Source: Ferrimonas sp048263965 (GTDB lineage Bacteria; Pseudomonadota; Gammaproteobacteria; Enterobacterales; Shewanellaceae). From it: a stretch of DNA of 64,000 bases. The number at the start of each line of letters is the position of its first letter. The first letter of the stretch is position 1. Positions 43,654 through 52,942 of the stretch are shown piece by piece. The position numbers and the translations under genes were made by a program. Below the pieces are notes generated by a model, which saw only the letters and a program-made list of their open reading frames with translations, ran no database searches and was not told the origin of the DNA. The stretch is from the NCBI RefSeq assembly GCF_048263965.1, contig NZ_JBLXDO010000020.1, positions 12,630 through 76,629 of the forward strand, read 5' to 3'.

Positions 43654-44232
43654 TTAAAGAACCTGGTCAATGTGTTGTTGGAACCGAATCAAATCGGATT
43701 CAATCTGGGGGTTTTTCATCACATCAAATGCGGCGAACGTGGGAAGAGGCTCCATACCGAAGAACTTGAAGTTCATGTGCATTGGGAAGATCAGGTCGTC
43801 CACACTCTTACCTTGAAACAGCTGTTGATTTGGGTCATCAAACGCGTCGGCAGGCGCGTTAAATGTCAGGGAAAGCAGATAACGGCTGGTGAGTTTGCCT
43901 CCGCTGCCGTACTGAAGCGTAGCATCTTTGCGACTGCGGCCATCTCCATCACATAAAGCACCCATCATTCCAGTGGTGTACACCTCATCCATGTATTTCT
44001 TAAAGCTCCAAGGGACGCCCATCCAATTGACCGGGATCTGCACTATGACCAGATCGGCCCAAAGATGCTTGTCGATCTCTTCCTGAATGTCATAGGGCTC
44101 CGTCATGGCGGTGGTCTTCACGCTATGACCTTTTCCTTGAGCGATCTCTTGTGCGAGATAGACCATGGCCGAGCTCAGTTTGCCCTCGGAAAACGGGTAG
44201 GGCTGATGGGTGTTGATGATGAGTAGGTTCAT
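43654..44232 (-). CDS. mdaB: MdaB-like NAD(P)H:quinone oxidoreductase
   Basis: Flavodoxin-fold enzyme of 192 residues, the length of E. coli MdaB. It begins MNLLIINTHQPYPFSEGKLS with flavin-binding ADLVIVQIPVNWMGVPWSFK, YMDEVYTTGMM, KLTSRYLLSLTFNAPADAF and FKFFGMEPLPTFAAFDVMKN, all typical of the MdaB group. It would reduce quinones by two electrons with NAD(P)H and FAD, avoiding semiquinones. It is the first gene of a two-gene leftward operon with the peroxiredoxin-like gene. Repeated GGTAACC sequences lie in its upstream region. Confidence 0.88.
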   Translation of the reverse strand: MNLLIINTHQPYPFSEGKLSSAMVYLAQEIAQGKGHSVKTTAMTEPYDIQEEIDKHLWADLVIVQIPVNWMGVPWSFKKYMDEVYTTGMMGALCDGDGRSRKDATLQYGSGGKLTSRYLLSLTFNAPADAFDDPNQQLFQGKSVDDLIFPMHMNFKFFGMEPLPTFAAFDVMKNPQIESDLIRFQQHIDQVL

Positions 44233-44538
44233 GCCTTTTGGCTCCGGGTGGACAATGGTTTAAGGCCATTTTGGTACCCGGGGGTAACCAGAGTCAATCA
44301 GTATACTTTTGGTAACCTTGGTGTGGTTGCAGGCGGCGCTGTGCGACCAAAGCTGAGCAAATCCTAAGAGATCTTGAGGGACCTATTCGGTTTTGTGCGG
44401 TAACGAGTGTTTTAGCCATCTAGTTGATAATTAGCAATTTATATCTGGGTAACCCTGGGGTAGAGTGAGTCCCCTATTGCAGGTGAGAGAGCAATGATTG
44501 CGTCGGGCAACAGAGGAGAGCTGAATCGGATCCGATAA
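44233..44538. other. Divergent region between mdaB and the first chemoreceptor
   Basis: About 305 bases without a gene. Next to mdaB it contains GGTAACC at 44283-44289 and again at 44311-44317, the second within TTTTGGTAACC, which echoes TTTTGGTACC near 44270. These repeats are possible operator sites for a quinone- or redox-responsive regulator. Confidence 0.35.
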
Positions 44539-46671
44539 ATGCATAACATCTCTATTCGTAACAAGATAGCCATTTTGGCTGCCATCTGTCTGATCCTGGC
44601 CCTTGGGACCATGGTCAGTTTTTTCCTGTACGACTCCAGCCAGTCCCAGGCGCTGATTCGTCAGCAGACCTCGGACAACCTTCGCCAGTCGGCCCGTGAC
44701 TATGTGGGTGCCCTGGCCTCCGATCAGGCATCTCAGGTTCGCAGTGTCATCGAGCGCCACCTGTTCCGGGTTGAGGTCATCGCCGAGTCTGTGCTGAGCA
44801 TGCGTGCCGATGCTCTGGAACAAAACGGTGATGTGGCCAACCTGCGCCGGCATCTGAAGGAGTATGTTCACCATCTGGTGGAAGCGCACAGTGACATCAA
44901 AGGCATCTTCCTGGTGATGCGCCCAGGCGGCCTGGATGAGCAGGATTACCTGTTCCACGACAACTTTGCCCTGGCCTCAAATGAGCAGGGGCGGTTTGCT
45001 CCCTATTGGTATCGAGATGCCAGCGGCAAGCCGGTGTTGCAGGTGGTCAGTGAGCATGATGTCAGCAACAGCAACCCGACCAAGCAAGGCATGCCGCAAA
45101 ACCAGTGGTTCAGTTGCCCGGTAGAGCGTGGTCGCGCCTGTGTACTGAACCCCTATGTGGATGAGGTGGGCAGCGATCGGGAGCTGATCACTTCGGTTAC
45201 CGTGCCCCTTATCTCCCAGGGGCAGATTATCGGGGTGGTGGGTATCGATCTGTCCGTCGCAGCCATGCAACCACTGATTGAGCAGGTCGACAGCCAGCTG
45301 GTGTCCGGTGAGGGGCTGGTGGCACTGGTCAGTCAGGATGGGTTTGTGGTGGCGAATGACACCGATGCCACCCTGCTGGGGCAAGCTAAAACCACCTTGC
45401 CTTCGGCCATTCAGGCGGCCCTGGAACAGTTGCCGGGAAGCTGTGAGTGGAGCGATGATCTGGCGACTCTGTATGCGGTGCAGAGCATACCTTTCAGTGG
45501 AACAGACAACAGCTGGATTATGGCTTTCAGCGCCCCAGCCGAGCAGGTGCTGGCCAGTGCGCTAGCCCTGGATAAGGCCATTGAAGAGCACAATGACACC
45601 GCCACCTGGCAGGCCCTGGTGGTCGCTGTCGTCATCACCCTGGCCTCTCTGGGGATCATCTGGGTAAGCTCCCGGTATCTGGTGCGCCCCATCTGGAACA
45701 TGACCCACAGGCTGCAAACCATCGCCTCCGGTGAGTGGGACCTGACTCAGCGCCTGACCGTCGAGCACAGGGATGAGGTGGGTACCTTGGTGCATTGGTT
45801 CAATCAGTTCCTTGAGAAGCTGCAAACTACGGTTCAGCTGATTGATGAATCGGTAAACCAGGGTCAGGCCACCTCACAGAGAGCATCTGAGATTGCCGCC
45901 CGCACCAGTGACAGCAGCCAGCAGCAACTGTTGGAGATGGAGCAGGTAGCTACGGCTCTGGAGCAGATGACCGCCACCGCCAACAGTGTGTCTGAGAACG
46001 CGGCTCAGGCGGCGGATGCGGCAGGAGATGCCGGTGAGGCGGCCTCTGAAGGCCAGCAGGTGGCCGGCGACACCAGTGTGGCGGTACAGTCTCTGGTGCA
46101 GGATGTGTCTGAGGCGATGCCCATGGCGCGTCAATTGGAGCAGGAGAGTCAAAACATCGAGTCCATCCTCAAGGTGATTCAGGAGATCGCCGAGCAGACC
46201 AACCTGTTGGCACTCAATGCCGCCATCGAAGCGGCCCGGGCGGGGGAGCAGGGACGCGGTTTTGCCGTAGTCGCTTCTGAGGTTCGTGCCCTGGCGGAAC
46301 GCACCCAGCAGTCGGTGGGGGAGATTCGCCGGTTGATTGAGCTGTTGCAGGGCGGGACCCGCAATGTGGTCCAGGCGATCAGCAGTGGCAACGACAAGGC
46401 TCTGGCCGCGGTCAGTCAGGTACAGGCGATGGATAGCGCCCTCAAGGTGATTGTGGAGCACATTCGCCACATTACCGACAATGGCGCCATGATTGCCAAC
46501 CTGGCCTCGGAGCAGAGCAGTGTGGCGAATGAGGTAAGTCATAACGTCAGCAACATTCGTGAAGCCAGCCGTTCCATCGCCACGGAAGCGGAAGCGTCGG
46601 CGGGGCTGAGTGAGGAGCTTCAGCAGCTGTCGGTGGAGCAGAGGCAGATCGTCACCCAGTTCAAAGTGTAG
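44539..46671 (+). CDS. Methyl-accepting chemotaxis protein, dCache type
   Basis: Chemoreceptor of 710 residues. TM1 (about 10-30) is followed by a long periplasmic double-Cache-like sensor (35-350) with FAPYWYRDASGKPVLQVVSE and LITSVTVPLISQGQIIGVVG. TM2 lies near 352-372, then a HAMP domain (375-430) and the signalling coiled coil with tip EQTNLLALNAAIEAARAGEQ, GRGFAVVASEVRALAERTQQ. The protein ends RQIVTQFKV with no CheR-tethering pentapeptide. Its C-terminal half is nearly identical to that of the next gene. A ligand such as an amino acid or organic acid is typical for dCache receptors but is not shown here. Confidence 0.92.
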   Translation: MHNISIRNKIAILAAICLILALGTMVSFFLYDSSQSQALIRQQTSDNLRQSARDYVGALASDQASQVRSVIERHLFRVEVIAESVLSMRADALEQNGDVANLRRHLKEYVHHLVEAHSDIKGIFLVMRPGGLDEQDYLFHDNFALASNEQGRFAPYWYRDASGKPVLQVVSEHDVSNSNPTKQGMPQNQWFSCPVERGRACVLNPYVDEVGSDRELITSVTVPLISQGQIIGVVGIDLSVAAMQPLIEQVDSQLVSGEGLVALVSQDGFVVANDTDATLLGQAKTTLPSAIQAALEQLPGSCEWSDDLATLYAVQSIPFSGTDNSWIMAFSAPAEQVLASALALDKAIEEHNDTATWQALVVAVVITLASLGIIWVSSRYLVRPIWNMTHRLQTIASGEWDLTQRLTVEHRDEVGTLVHWFNQFLEKLQTTVQLIDESVNQGQATSQRASEIAARTSDSSQQQLLEMEQVATALEQMTATANSVSENAAQAADAAGDAGEAASEGQQVAGDTSVAVQSLVQDVSEAMPMARQLEQESQNIESILKVIQEIAEQTNLLALNAAIEAARAGEQGRGFAVVASEVRALAERTQQSVGEIRRLIELLQGGTRNVVQAISSGNDKALAAVSQVQAMDSALKVIVEHIRHITDNGAMIANLASEQSSVANEVSHNVSNIREASRSIATEAEASAGLSEELQQLSVEQRQIVTQFKV

Positions 46672-46689
46672 CGACAAGCATTCCACTGA

Positions 46690-46712
46690 GGGGCTCTGTG
46701 GGTCAGAGCCCC
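46690..46712 (+). terminator. Candidate terminator hairpin after the first chemoreceptor
   Basis: A 9-bp stem (GGGGCTCTG and CAGAGCCCC, loop TGGGT) without a strong T-run. It probably ends or weakens transcription between the two chemoreceptor genes. Confidence 0.5.
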
Positions 46713-46942
46713 ATTCCGCGTATCTTTGATATGCCCCATTGTTAAGAGCCAGCAAATTTGTATCCAGATTGCAACTTAGGGTGTTGCTTTTTTGGTTAAG
46801 TCTTTTGACCCGGTGTTCCAGACTGTGACTCACCTAATGCCCTGACATAAGAACACAAACGCGTCCTTTACACCGTATATACACATAGATAGATTTGAAT
46901 CCATTTCGTTAGTTAGTCACAGTGCCTGGCGGCTGTAGTACG

Positions 46943-49075
46943 ATGGAACAAACAAACTTTATTCACCGCAAGATCTCTTATATCTCAGGAAGTTGCCTGA
47001 TTTTGGCCTTGGTCATTCTGGTCGCTTTCTCCCTTTTCCATGCCGGTCAACTGCAAACGCTGTCACGGCAACAGACGACCGACAACCTCAAGGCTTCCGC
47101 TGAGAATCATCTTCAGGCCCTGGCGGCGGAGCAATCCCAGGTGGTCAAGGCGATCATCGACAAGAACCTGGTAAGGGCTCGCGCGATGGCGCAGGCCGCG
47201 CTGTTTATCCACGCTCAATCTGACGACGGTGCCGATGTCCGGGCGCAGATGAACGCGTTTTTGAAAAGCAGTCTGCTTGAGTACAAGGATCTCCTCGGTG
47301 TTTACATGGTGTGGAACCAAGATGCCTTGGGGGCCGACGCGGACTTTGTCGATGACGAGGAACTGGCTTCCAACAGCATTGGCCGCTTTACCCCTTACTG
47401 GTACAGAGAGGATGAGAATCAGGTCGGGCTGGAGGTGATGCTCGAAGAGGAGCTGCATGATACTGCCCTGAATGACTACGGCATCCCCGAGGTGGAGTGG
47501 TATCAGTGTGCCGTTCGCCAGAGGAAGGCGTGCGTGCTTGATCCTTACCTGGATGACGTCGGCGATAAAGAGATGTTGATGACCTCTGTCACCTATCCCC
47601 TGATGGAAGGGGAGAAACTGGTGGGAATGTTGGGCATAGACATCTCCCTGGCAGGGTTGCAGCCTCTGATTGAATCCGTGGATTCCCGCTTGGTAGAGGG
47701 TGAGGGTGAAGTCGCGTTGGTCAGCCAGGCAGGCATCCTGGTGGCACGTGATAATGGCGGGCATGGTCTGGGAGCGCCGCTGCCCGCCGATGGCCAGATC
47801 GGCCGAGACCAGGTGATGGCCTGGCTGGGCTCTAATCAGGCTTTGATTCAATGGAGTGATGATGGAGAACAGCTTAGGACTTGGTCCCCGGTTCGTTTCG
47901 AGAACGCTGCCACCAGTTGGGGACTGATCTTAATTGCCCCCTCTAACAAGGTTCTGGCGGCGGCTGTAGAGCTGGAGCAGAAGCTGACTCAGATGACGAG
48001 TGTGGCTTTCCGCCAGGAGATCATCGCCGCAGCGGTTATTGCTCTATCGGCCCTGCTGCTGGTGTGGTTCACCACGCGTCAGTCGCTCAAGCCGATCCGA
48101 ACCATCACTGAGAGAATTGAAACCATTGCCTCTGGCGAGTGGGATTTGACCCAGAGGTTGTCGCTGAAGAGCAATGACGAGATTGGAATTCTGGCCCACC
48201 GGTTTAACCAGTTTTTGGAAAAGCTCCACGAAACTGTCAGTGCCATTGATCAATCCGTCAACAGCGGAGAAGCCACCTCCCGGCGAGCGTCTGAGATTGC
48301 CGTGCGAAGCAGTGACAGCAGTCAACAGCAGATGATGGAGATGGAACAGGTGGCCACGGCGCTTGAGCAGATGACCGCCACCGCCAACAGCGTATCAGAA
48401 AACGCCGCTCAGGCCGCGGATGCCGCCGGGGAGGCCGGGGAAGCAGCCGCCGAAGGGCAGCAGGTGGCGACCGATACCAGTGTGGCGGTGCAGTCTCTGG
48501 TGCAGGATGTCTCTGAGGCGATGCCCATGGCCCAGCAGCTGGAGCAGGAGAGCCAGAACATCGAGTCCATACTCAAGGTGATTCAGGAGATCGCCGAGCA
48601 GACCAACCTGCTGGCGCTCAATGCCGCCATCGAAGCGGCGCGGGCCGGGGAGCAGGGTCGCGGCTTCGCCGTGGTTGCCTCTGAGGTTCGCGCCTTGGCA
48701 GAGCGCACTCAGGAATCGGTGGGCGAGATCCGCCGGTTGATAGAGCTGTTGCAGGGGGGAACCCGCAACGTGGTCCAGGCGATCAGCAGTGGCAACGACA
48801 AAGCCCTGACCGCGGTCAGCCAGGTGCAGTCGATGGATGATGCCCTTAAGGTGATCGTGGAGCACATTCGCCATATCACCGACAATGGCGCCATCATAGC
48901 CAACCTGGCCTCGGAGCAGAGCAGTGTGGCGAATGAGGTAAGCCAGAACGTCAGCAACATTCGTGAAGCCAGCCGCTTGATTGCCTCGGAGGCAGAAGCC
49001 TCGGCGGGGCTGAGTGAGGAGCTGCAGCAACTGTCGGTGGAACAGCGTCAGATCGTCACTCAGTTCAAGGTATAG
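46943..49075 (+). CDS. Methyl-accepting chemotaxis protein, dCache type (paralogue)
   Basis: Second chemoreceptor, 710 residues from the ATG at 46943 (MEQTNFIHRKISYISGSCLI); an earlier GTG adds seven residues without a better ribosome site. The layout is as in its neighbour: TM1, dCache-like sensor (RFTPYWYREDENQVGLEVML), TM2, HAMP and signalling domain. The sensor has diverged widely from the first copy, while the signalling half (from about residue 440) is almost the same, ending in the same RQIVTQFKV. This suggests duplication with different ligands but a shared signalling array. A strong terminator follows. Confidence 0.92.
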   Translation: MEQTNFIHRKISYISGSCLILALVILVAFSLFHAGQLQTLSRQQTTDNLKASAENHLQALAAEQSQVVKAIIDKNLVRARAMAQAALFIHAQSDDGADVRAQMNAFLKSSLLEYKDLLGVYMVWNQDALGADADFVDDEELASNSIGRFTPYWYREDENQVGLEVMLEEELHDTALNDYGIPEVEWYQCAVRQRKACVLDPYLDDVGDKEMLMTSVTYPLMEGEKLVGMLGIDISLAGLQPLIESVDSRLVEGEGEVALVSQAGILVARDNGGHGLGAPLPADGQIGRDQVMAWLGSNQALIQWSDDGEQLRTWSPVRFENAATSWGLILIAPSNKVLAAAVELEQKLTQMTSVAFRQEIIAAAVIALSALLLVWFTTRQSLKPIRTITERIETIASGEWDLTQRLSLKSNDEIGILAHRFNQFLEKLHETVSAIDQSVNSGEATSRRASEIAVRSSDSSQQQMMEMEQVATALEQMTATANSVSENAAQAADAAGEAGEAAAEGQQVATDTSVAVQSLVQDVSEAMPMAQQLEQESQNIESILKVIQEIAEQTNLLALNAAIEAARAGEQGRGFAVVASEVRALAERTQESVGEIRRLIELLQGGTRNVVQAISSGNDKALTAVSQVQSMDDALKVIVEHIRHITDNGAIIANLASEQSSVANEVSQNVSNIREASRLIASEAEASAGLSEELQQLSVEQRQIVTQFKV

Positions 49076-49098
49076 TGACTCGGATACAGACAGCACGA

Positions 49099-49122
49099 GG
49101 GGCCCCAAAGGGCCCCTTTTTT
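49099..49122. terminator. Rho-independent terminator after the second chemoreceptor
   Basis: GGGGCCC and GGGCCCC with loop CAAA, followed by six T residues. The T-run touches the stop codon of the converging DsrE-like gene, so it may serve both directions. Confidence 0.85.
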
Positions 49123-49609
49123 ACATGATAACGACGCTGCTATAGCCCTGAGTCTGGTATCCGATAAGGGAGATAAAGGTGTTACCCACCAGCTCGATGC
49201 CAGGCAGAAGCTGGCTGTTGTCTACCCTAAACAGCTCGGTAGCGATGGAGCAGGCCTCAATGCGAACCCCTTTGGCGTGAAGCCTTTTGACCTGTTCGGC
49301 TATTTTCTGGCTGGCGGGGTTCTCGCTATTCTGACCGGCAATAAATTGCACCGACGCTCCCCGAAACGCGATGACGAAGTCAGGCGTGACCCCTTGCGCT
49401 GTCAGTCCATCATGAGTCATCTCAATGACCTGCAGGTAAAGAGGGAGCTTGTCGAGTTCGGACAGGTTGATGTCAAACATCGCTTTGCCCTGGGTAACCC
49501 CTTTTAGCGCTTGGGTATCGAGGGGACGCTCTATCGCTTGAGCCGACACCAGATTGAGGCAGGCCAAAAGGGGCAGTCCGATGAGAAGCAGTTTTTTAAA
49601 GAAGGGCAT
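49121..49609 (-). CDS. Exported DsrE-like protein
   Basis: A 162-residue protein from the ATG at 49609, which has AAGGAAAC just upstream and opens a signal peptide (MPFFKKLLLIGLPLLACLNLVSA). An in-frame start 33 bases earlier is less likely. The mature part, GKAMFDINLSELDKLPLYLQ, VTPDFVIAFRGASVQFIAG and HAKGVRIEACSIATELFRVD, has the DsrE/DsrF-like alpha/beta fold pattern with one Cys in the position typical of the family. A periplasmic sulfur-related or binding role is possible; none is demonstrated. Confidence 0.72.
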   Translation of the reverse strand: MPFFKKLLLIGLPLLACLNLVSAQAIERPLDTQALKGVTQGKAMFDINLSELDKLPLYLQVIEMTHDGLTAQGVTPDFVIAFRGASVQFIAGQNSENPASQKIAEQVKRLHAKGVRIEACSIATELFRVDNSQLLPGIELVGNTFISLIGYQTQGYSSVVIM

Positions 49610-49771
49610 GGTGTTTCCTTGCGCCGGGTGGATGTGAGGCAAGGATAGGGGCAGGGGATAACTTTGTATATAAGAAAATTCTAAATTAGGTATAATTCAT
49701 GTATTGATCACGAAGTTGATTTCTCAAGGGCACGAGGGCAAGCCGCTGTTGCGGCTTGCCGGACACTGGCC

Positions 49772-50875
49772 TCAGTCAATCAGGCCATACTCCTCTTTCA
49801 GAATCTGGATGATCTCCGCCTTGGGATTGTCGGAAAGCACCAGCTTGCGGCCGGTGATCTTCTCGGCAATATCCACATAGGTGCGGGAGACCTCCATCAG
49901 AACCGCTTCCGGTAGGTCGTTATCGCGGGCCAGGGCCTGACGTTCGTCCATGCGGTCCTTATTGAGCAGGATGTCTGGATCGGGGAAGTGATTCAGCAGC
50001 ATCTGGCGGAAGCCCTCTTTGGAGTTCTCCACCACAATGCCATCCCGGTAGCTGGGACCGTCCCAGATGCGGGAGGAGTCGGGGGTGCCGACCTCGTCCA
50101 TGTAGATCAGTTTTTCCTGGCCCTGACTGTCAGTGACGTAACCGAACTCAAACTTGGTGTCGACAAACACCTGGTCCAGCTTGCCCAGGGCGTCGCTGAT
50201 GACATCGAATCCCTCTTTGAGCAATTTCTCGTACAGGTCGATGTCTTCCAGAGTGCGGAAATTGAAGGCCTGGTAGTTGTCGACGATGTTCTGGCGGGTG
50301 ATGTTCACATCGTCCGCTTCAGGAACCCCAGGAATGCCCTTGAGGATCCCCTTGGTGGAGGGAGTGATCAGCAGTTCTGGCAGCTTCTGATCCTTCTCCA
50401 GTCCTTCGGGGATCTGGATGCCGCAAAACTCGCGCTCACCCTTGGTGTAGCTGCGCCACATGGAGCCGGTGATGTATTGGCGACAGATAGCCTCAATCAT
50501 CACCGGGCGTGCTTTTTGCACGATCCAGACGAAGGGGTGGGGAATGTCCAGGATATGGCTGTCCGCCAGGCCCTGTTCGCGGAACAGCTTGAACCAGTGG
50601 TTGGAGATGGCGTTCAGGGCGGCGCCTTTACCGGGCACGCCGGACAGACCATTCTCGCCATGCCAGATGCAGTCAAAGGCACTGATGCGGTCACTGATCA
50701 CCATGATGGCCAGCGGGGCATCGGCGGCGACGTCATAGCCTTTTTCCTTGATCAGGCGAGCGCTGTCTTCGGCAGTGAGCCAGTAGACGCTGCGCACTTT
50801 GCCGCTGTGAACCGGCTGATCGGTACGGATAGGAAGATCGTTGTTAACGGCCAAAACTTTATCGGCGAGACTCAT
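49772..50875 (-). CDS. purC: Phosphoribosylaminoimidazole-succinocarboxamide synthase
   Basis: SAICAR synthetase of 367 residues, joining CAIR and aspartate with ATP in purine biosynthesis. It is the long form found in Vibrio and Shewanella relatives rather than the 237-residue E. coli form. Recognisable stretches are HSGKVRSVYWL, MVISDRISAFDCIW, KARPVMIEAICRQYITGSMW, FVDTKFEFGYV and LIYMDEVGTPDSSRIWDG. It stands alone. No clear PurR operator could be recognised upstream. Confidence 0.95.
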   Translation of the reverse strand: MSLADKVLAVNNDLPIRTDQPVHSGKVRSVYWLTAEDSARLIKEKGYDVAADAPLAIMVISDRISAFDCIWHGENGLSGVPGKGAALNAISNHWFKLFREQGLADSHILDIPHPFVWIVQKARPVMIEAICRQYITGSMWRSYTKGEREFCGIQIPEGLEKDQKLPELLITPSTKGILKGIPGVPEADDVNITRQNIVDNYQAFNFRTLEDIDLYEKLLKEGFDVISDALGKLDQVFVDTKFEFGYVTDSQGQEKLIYMDEVGTPDSSRIWDGPSYRDGIVVENSKEGFRQMLLNHFPDPDILLNKDRMDERQALARDNDLPEAVLMEVSRTYVDIAEKITGRKLVLSDNPKAEIIQILKEEYGLID

Positions 50876-51448
50876 GACAACTGTCCTGTTTCTATGAGGT
50901 TGTAGGGTTGTGCCAGAGGCAGTGGGAGCGCAGCGTTCAGGGTGCGAATCCGGGGTATGGACCCGGAAAATTTAAGAGTTTTCCTGTTGTAGTTAAATTA
51001 TGAAAACTCACTGTCCTTAAATTCGCACAATGATGAAGGTGAACAACCTGTTGTTTTTGCTGTTTTAGGCTGAGCCTTCCCCTACTTCAGTGGTAGAGAT
51101 AGGGTTCATTTTCTGGGGTTTGCACTCCAAGTCACTTATGTAACTGGCAAATTCTGATGCGTGCCTGCTGTTTTTATCTCTGTTGGCTTGGCGTTAGCCG
51201 TCGCATTCAGTGGCGGGAATCATACCAGATATTATTGGCTGCTCCACGGCGAACGCTTGAAAAACCACCGGTTTGGGTCGAACACATTGTTCGCAAAAGT
51301 GAGCTAATGGCTGTCGCCTGTGACCTGCTTGCACAGGATTCCTTGGCAGTGTGCCAGATTCGCTTCTAGTCTTAGTGGTTATCGCTGAGGTGGAAACCTT
51401 TTATAGCTCAGGCTTCTGCCCGGCGCCGTTCTCTACGCGGTAAGTGGG
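50876..51448. other. Divergent region between purC and the cytochrome oxidase operon
   Basis: About 570 bases. A short open frame (51157-51369) is unconvincing. Two palindromic sites may be regulatory: CGAACACATTGTTCG (51279-51293) and CCTGTG-N9-CACAGG (51317-51337), both 110-180 bases before the oxidase operon. The second resembles a loosened Crp site. No terminator or RNA gene was found. Confidence 0.35.
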
Positions 51449-52930
51449 ATGTCGCCTATGACCATAGCCATCGTCCTGATCGCCCTGTTGCTTGCTTCCC
51501 TCTGGTTTCACTTCGCCGGTGGGTGGCAATTGCCCGAGCTGGCCTCCAATTGGGGCGACATTGACCTGACCATTGCCATCACCCTGGTGATCACCGGTTT
51601 GGTGTTCATCGCCGTGGTGGTGTTCATGGCCTGGGCGGTGTACCGATTCCGTTATCAAAAGGATCGAAAGGCGGAGTATCAGCCGGAAAACTCCCGGCTG
51701 GAGTGGTGGTTGACCGGCCTGACTGCCGTGGGGATCACCGCCATGCTGGTGCCTGGCCTCTATGTCTACTCCGACGTGGTCAGTGTGCCCGATGACGCCC
51801 ATCAGGTTGAGGTGCTGGCCGAGCAGTGGAGCTGGAAGTTCCGTTTGCCGGGAGAAGATGGCCTGCTGGGACGGACCGACATCAAGCGCATTGCGCCGGA
51901 CAACCCCTTTGGTATCGACCCGGCCGACCCCGCGGGTCAGGATGACCGCCTGGTAACCTCCAATCGGCTTCATCTGCCACTGAACCGCCCGGTTCAAGTA
52001 TTACTGCGCTCTAAGGATGTGCTCCACGATTTCTACGTCCCCCAGATGCGCAACAAGATAGATGCCGTGCCTGGCATAGTCTCCTCCATGTGGTTCACTC
52101 CTACCCGGGAGGGGGAGTTTGAGATCCTCTGTGCCGAGCTGTGTGGGGTGGGGCACTTCAACATGAGAGGCAGCTTGCTGGTGGAGCCGTCAGACTCTTT
52201 TCAGGCCTGGGTGGCAGGGCTGCCCACCTTCGCCTCCAGCCTGACCGACTCTGCATCCAGTGGTCTCAGCCCCCAGGCCAGGGAGGGGGAAACTCTGGCG
52301 ACCTCCCAGGGGTGTCTGGCCTGTCATGGTTTTGAGTCCAGCCCGCTGGCGCCCAGTTGGTCGGGACTCTACGGCAAACAGGAGACTCTGTCTGACGGCA
52401 GCACCGTTCTGGTGGATGACGCCTACCTGATTGAGGCGATCCGTGAGCCTGCAGCCAGCCTGGTCAAGGGGTACACCAATGTGATGCCCCCCTATCCGGC
52501 ACTGACGGATCTGCAACTTGAGGCCATCATCGCTTACATCCGCGAGCGGGGTGGGGAGTCCGGTGGGTCTCAGCTGCCTCAAAGTGGGGGTAAAGCCGAG
52601 CCATCTCAGCCAGTGGCCCCGTCCGCAGAGAGTGCTGCCAAGCCGGTGTCTGGCGAGGAACTGGCGCGTAGCAAGGGATGCATCGCCTGCCACAGCATCG
52701 ATGGCAGGCCTGGAGTGGGCCCCAGTTGGCTGGGCCTGGCGGGCAGTGAGCGGACACTGACTGACGGTCGCACCTTGGTGGCCGACGAACAATACCTGCG
52801 CCGGGCCATCGCGGAGCCGGCCGCGGAGCTGGTGGAGGGGTATCAGCCACTGATGCCCCCCATGCCTTTGACCGAGGAAGAGACCCAGGCACTAATTCTG
52901 TATATCCAGGAGCTGGCGGACAGCCCCTGA
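51449..52930 (+). CDS. Cytochrome c oxidase subunit II with two fused cytochrome c domains
   Basis: A 493-residue subunit II. Two membrane spans (about 5-20 and 40-62) are followed by the cupredoxin domain. Its CuA site is visible as Cys228 and Cys232 in CAELCGVGHFNMRG with nearby His and Met. Two cytochrome c domains follow, each with a heme site: CLACH at 289 and CIACH at 411, with Met ligands probably in NVMPPYP and PLMPPMP. They are joined by a Pro/Ser/Lys-rich linker (370-400). Ordinary caa3 subunit II has one such domain. A second ATG at 51458 is better spaced from GTGGG and may be the real start. It is the first gene of an oxidase operon. Confidence 0.9.
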   Translation: MSPMTIAIVLIALLLASLWFHFAGGWQLPELASNWGDIDLTIAITLVITGLVFIAVVVFMAWAVYRFRYQKDRKAEYQPENSRLEWWLTGLTAVGITAMLVPGLYVYSDVVSVPDDAHQVEVLAEQWSWKFRLPGEDGLLGRTDIKRIAPDNPFGIDPADPAGQDDRLVTSNRLHLPLNRPVQVLLRSKDVLHDFYVPQMRNKIDAVPGIVSSMWFTPTREGEFEILCAELCGVGHFNMRGSLLVEPSDSFQAWVAGLPTFASSLTDSASSGLSPQAREGETLATSQGCLACHGFESSPLAPSWSGLYGKQETLSDGSTVLVDDAYLIEAIREPAASLVKGYTNVMPPYPALTDLQLEAIIAYIRERGGESGGSQLPQSGGKAEPSQPVAPSAESAAKPVSGEELARSKGCIACHSIDGRPGVGPSWLGLAGSERTLTDGRTLVADEQYLRRAIAEPAAELVEGYQPLMPPMPLTEEETQALILYIQELADSP

Positions 52931-52942
52931 CGGGAGGCGAAT

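Noticed and set aside
51157..51369. 70-residue open frame between purC and the oxidase operon
   Set aside because: No ribosome site, Cys- and Arg-rich random-looking translation, and it runs through two palindromic candidate regulatory sites.
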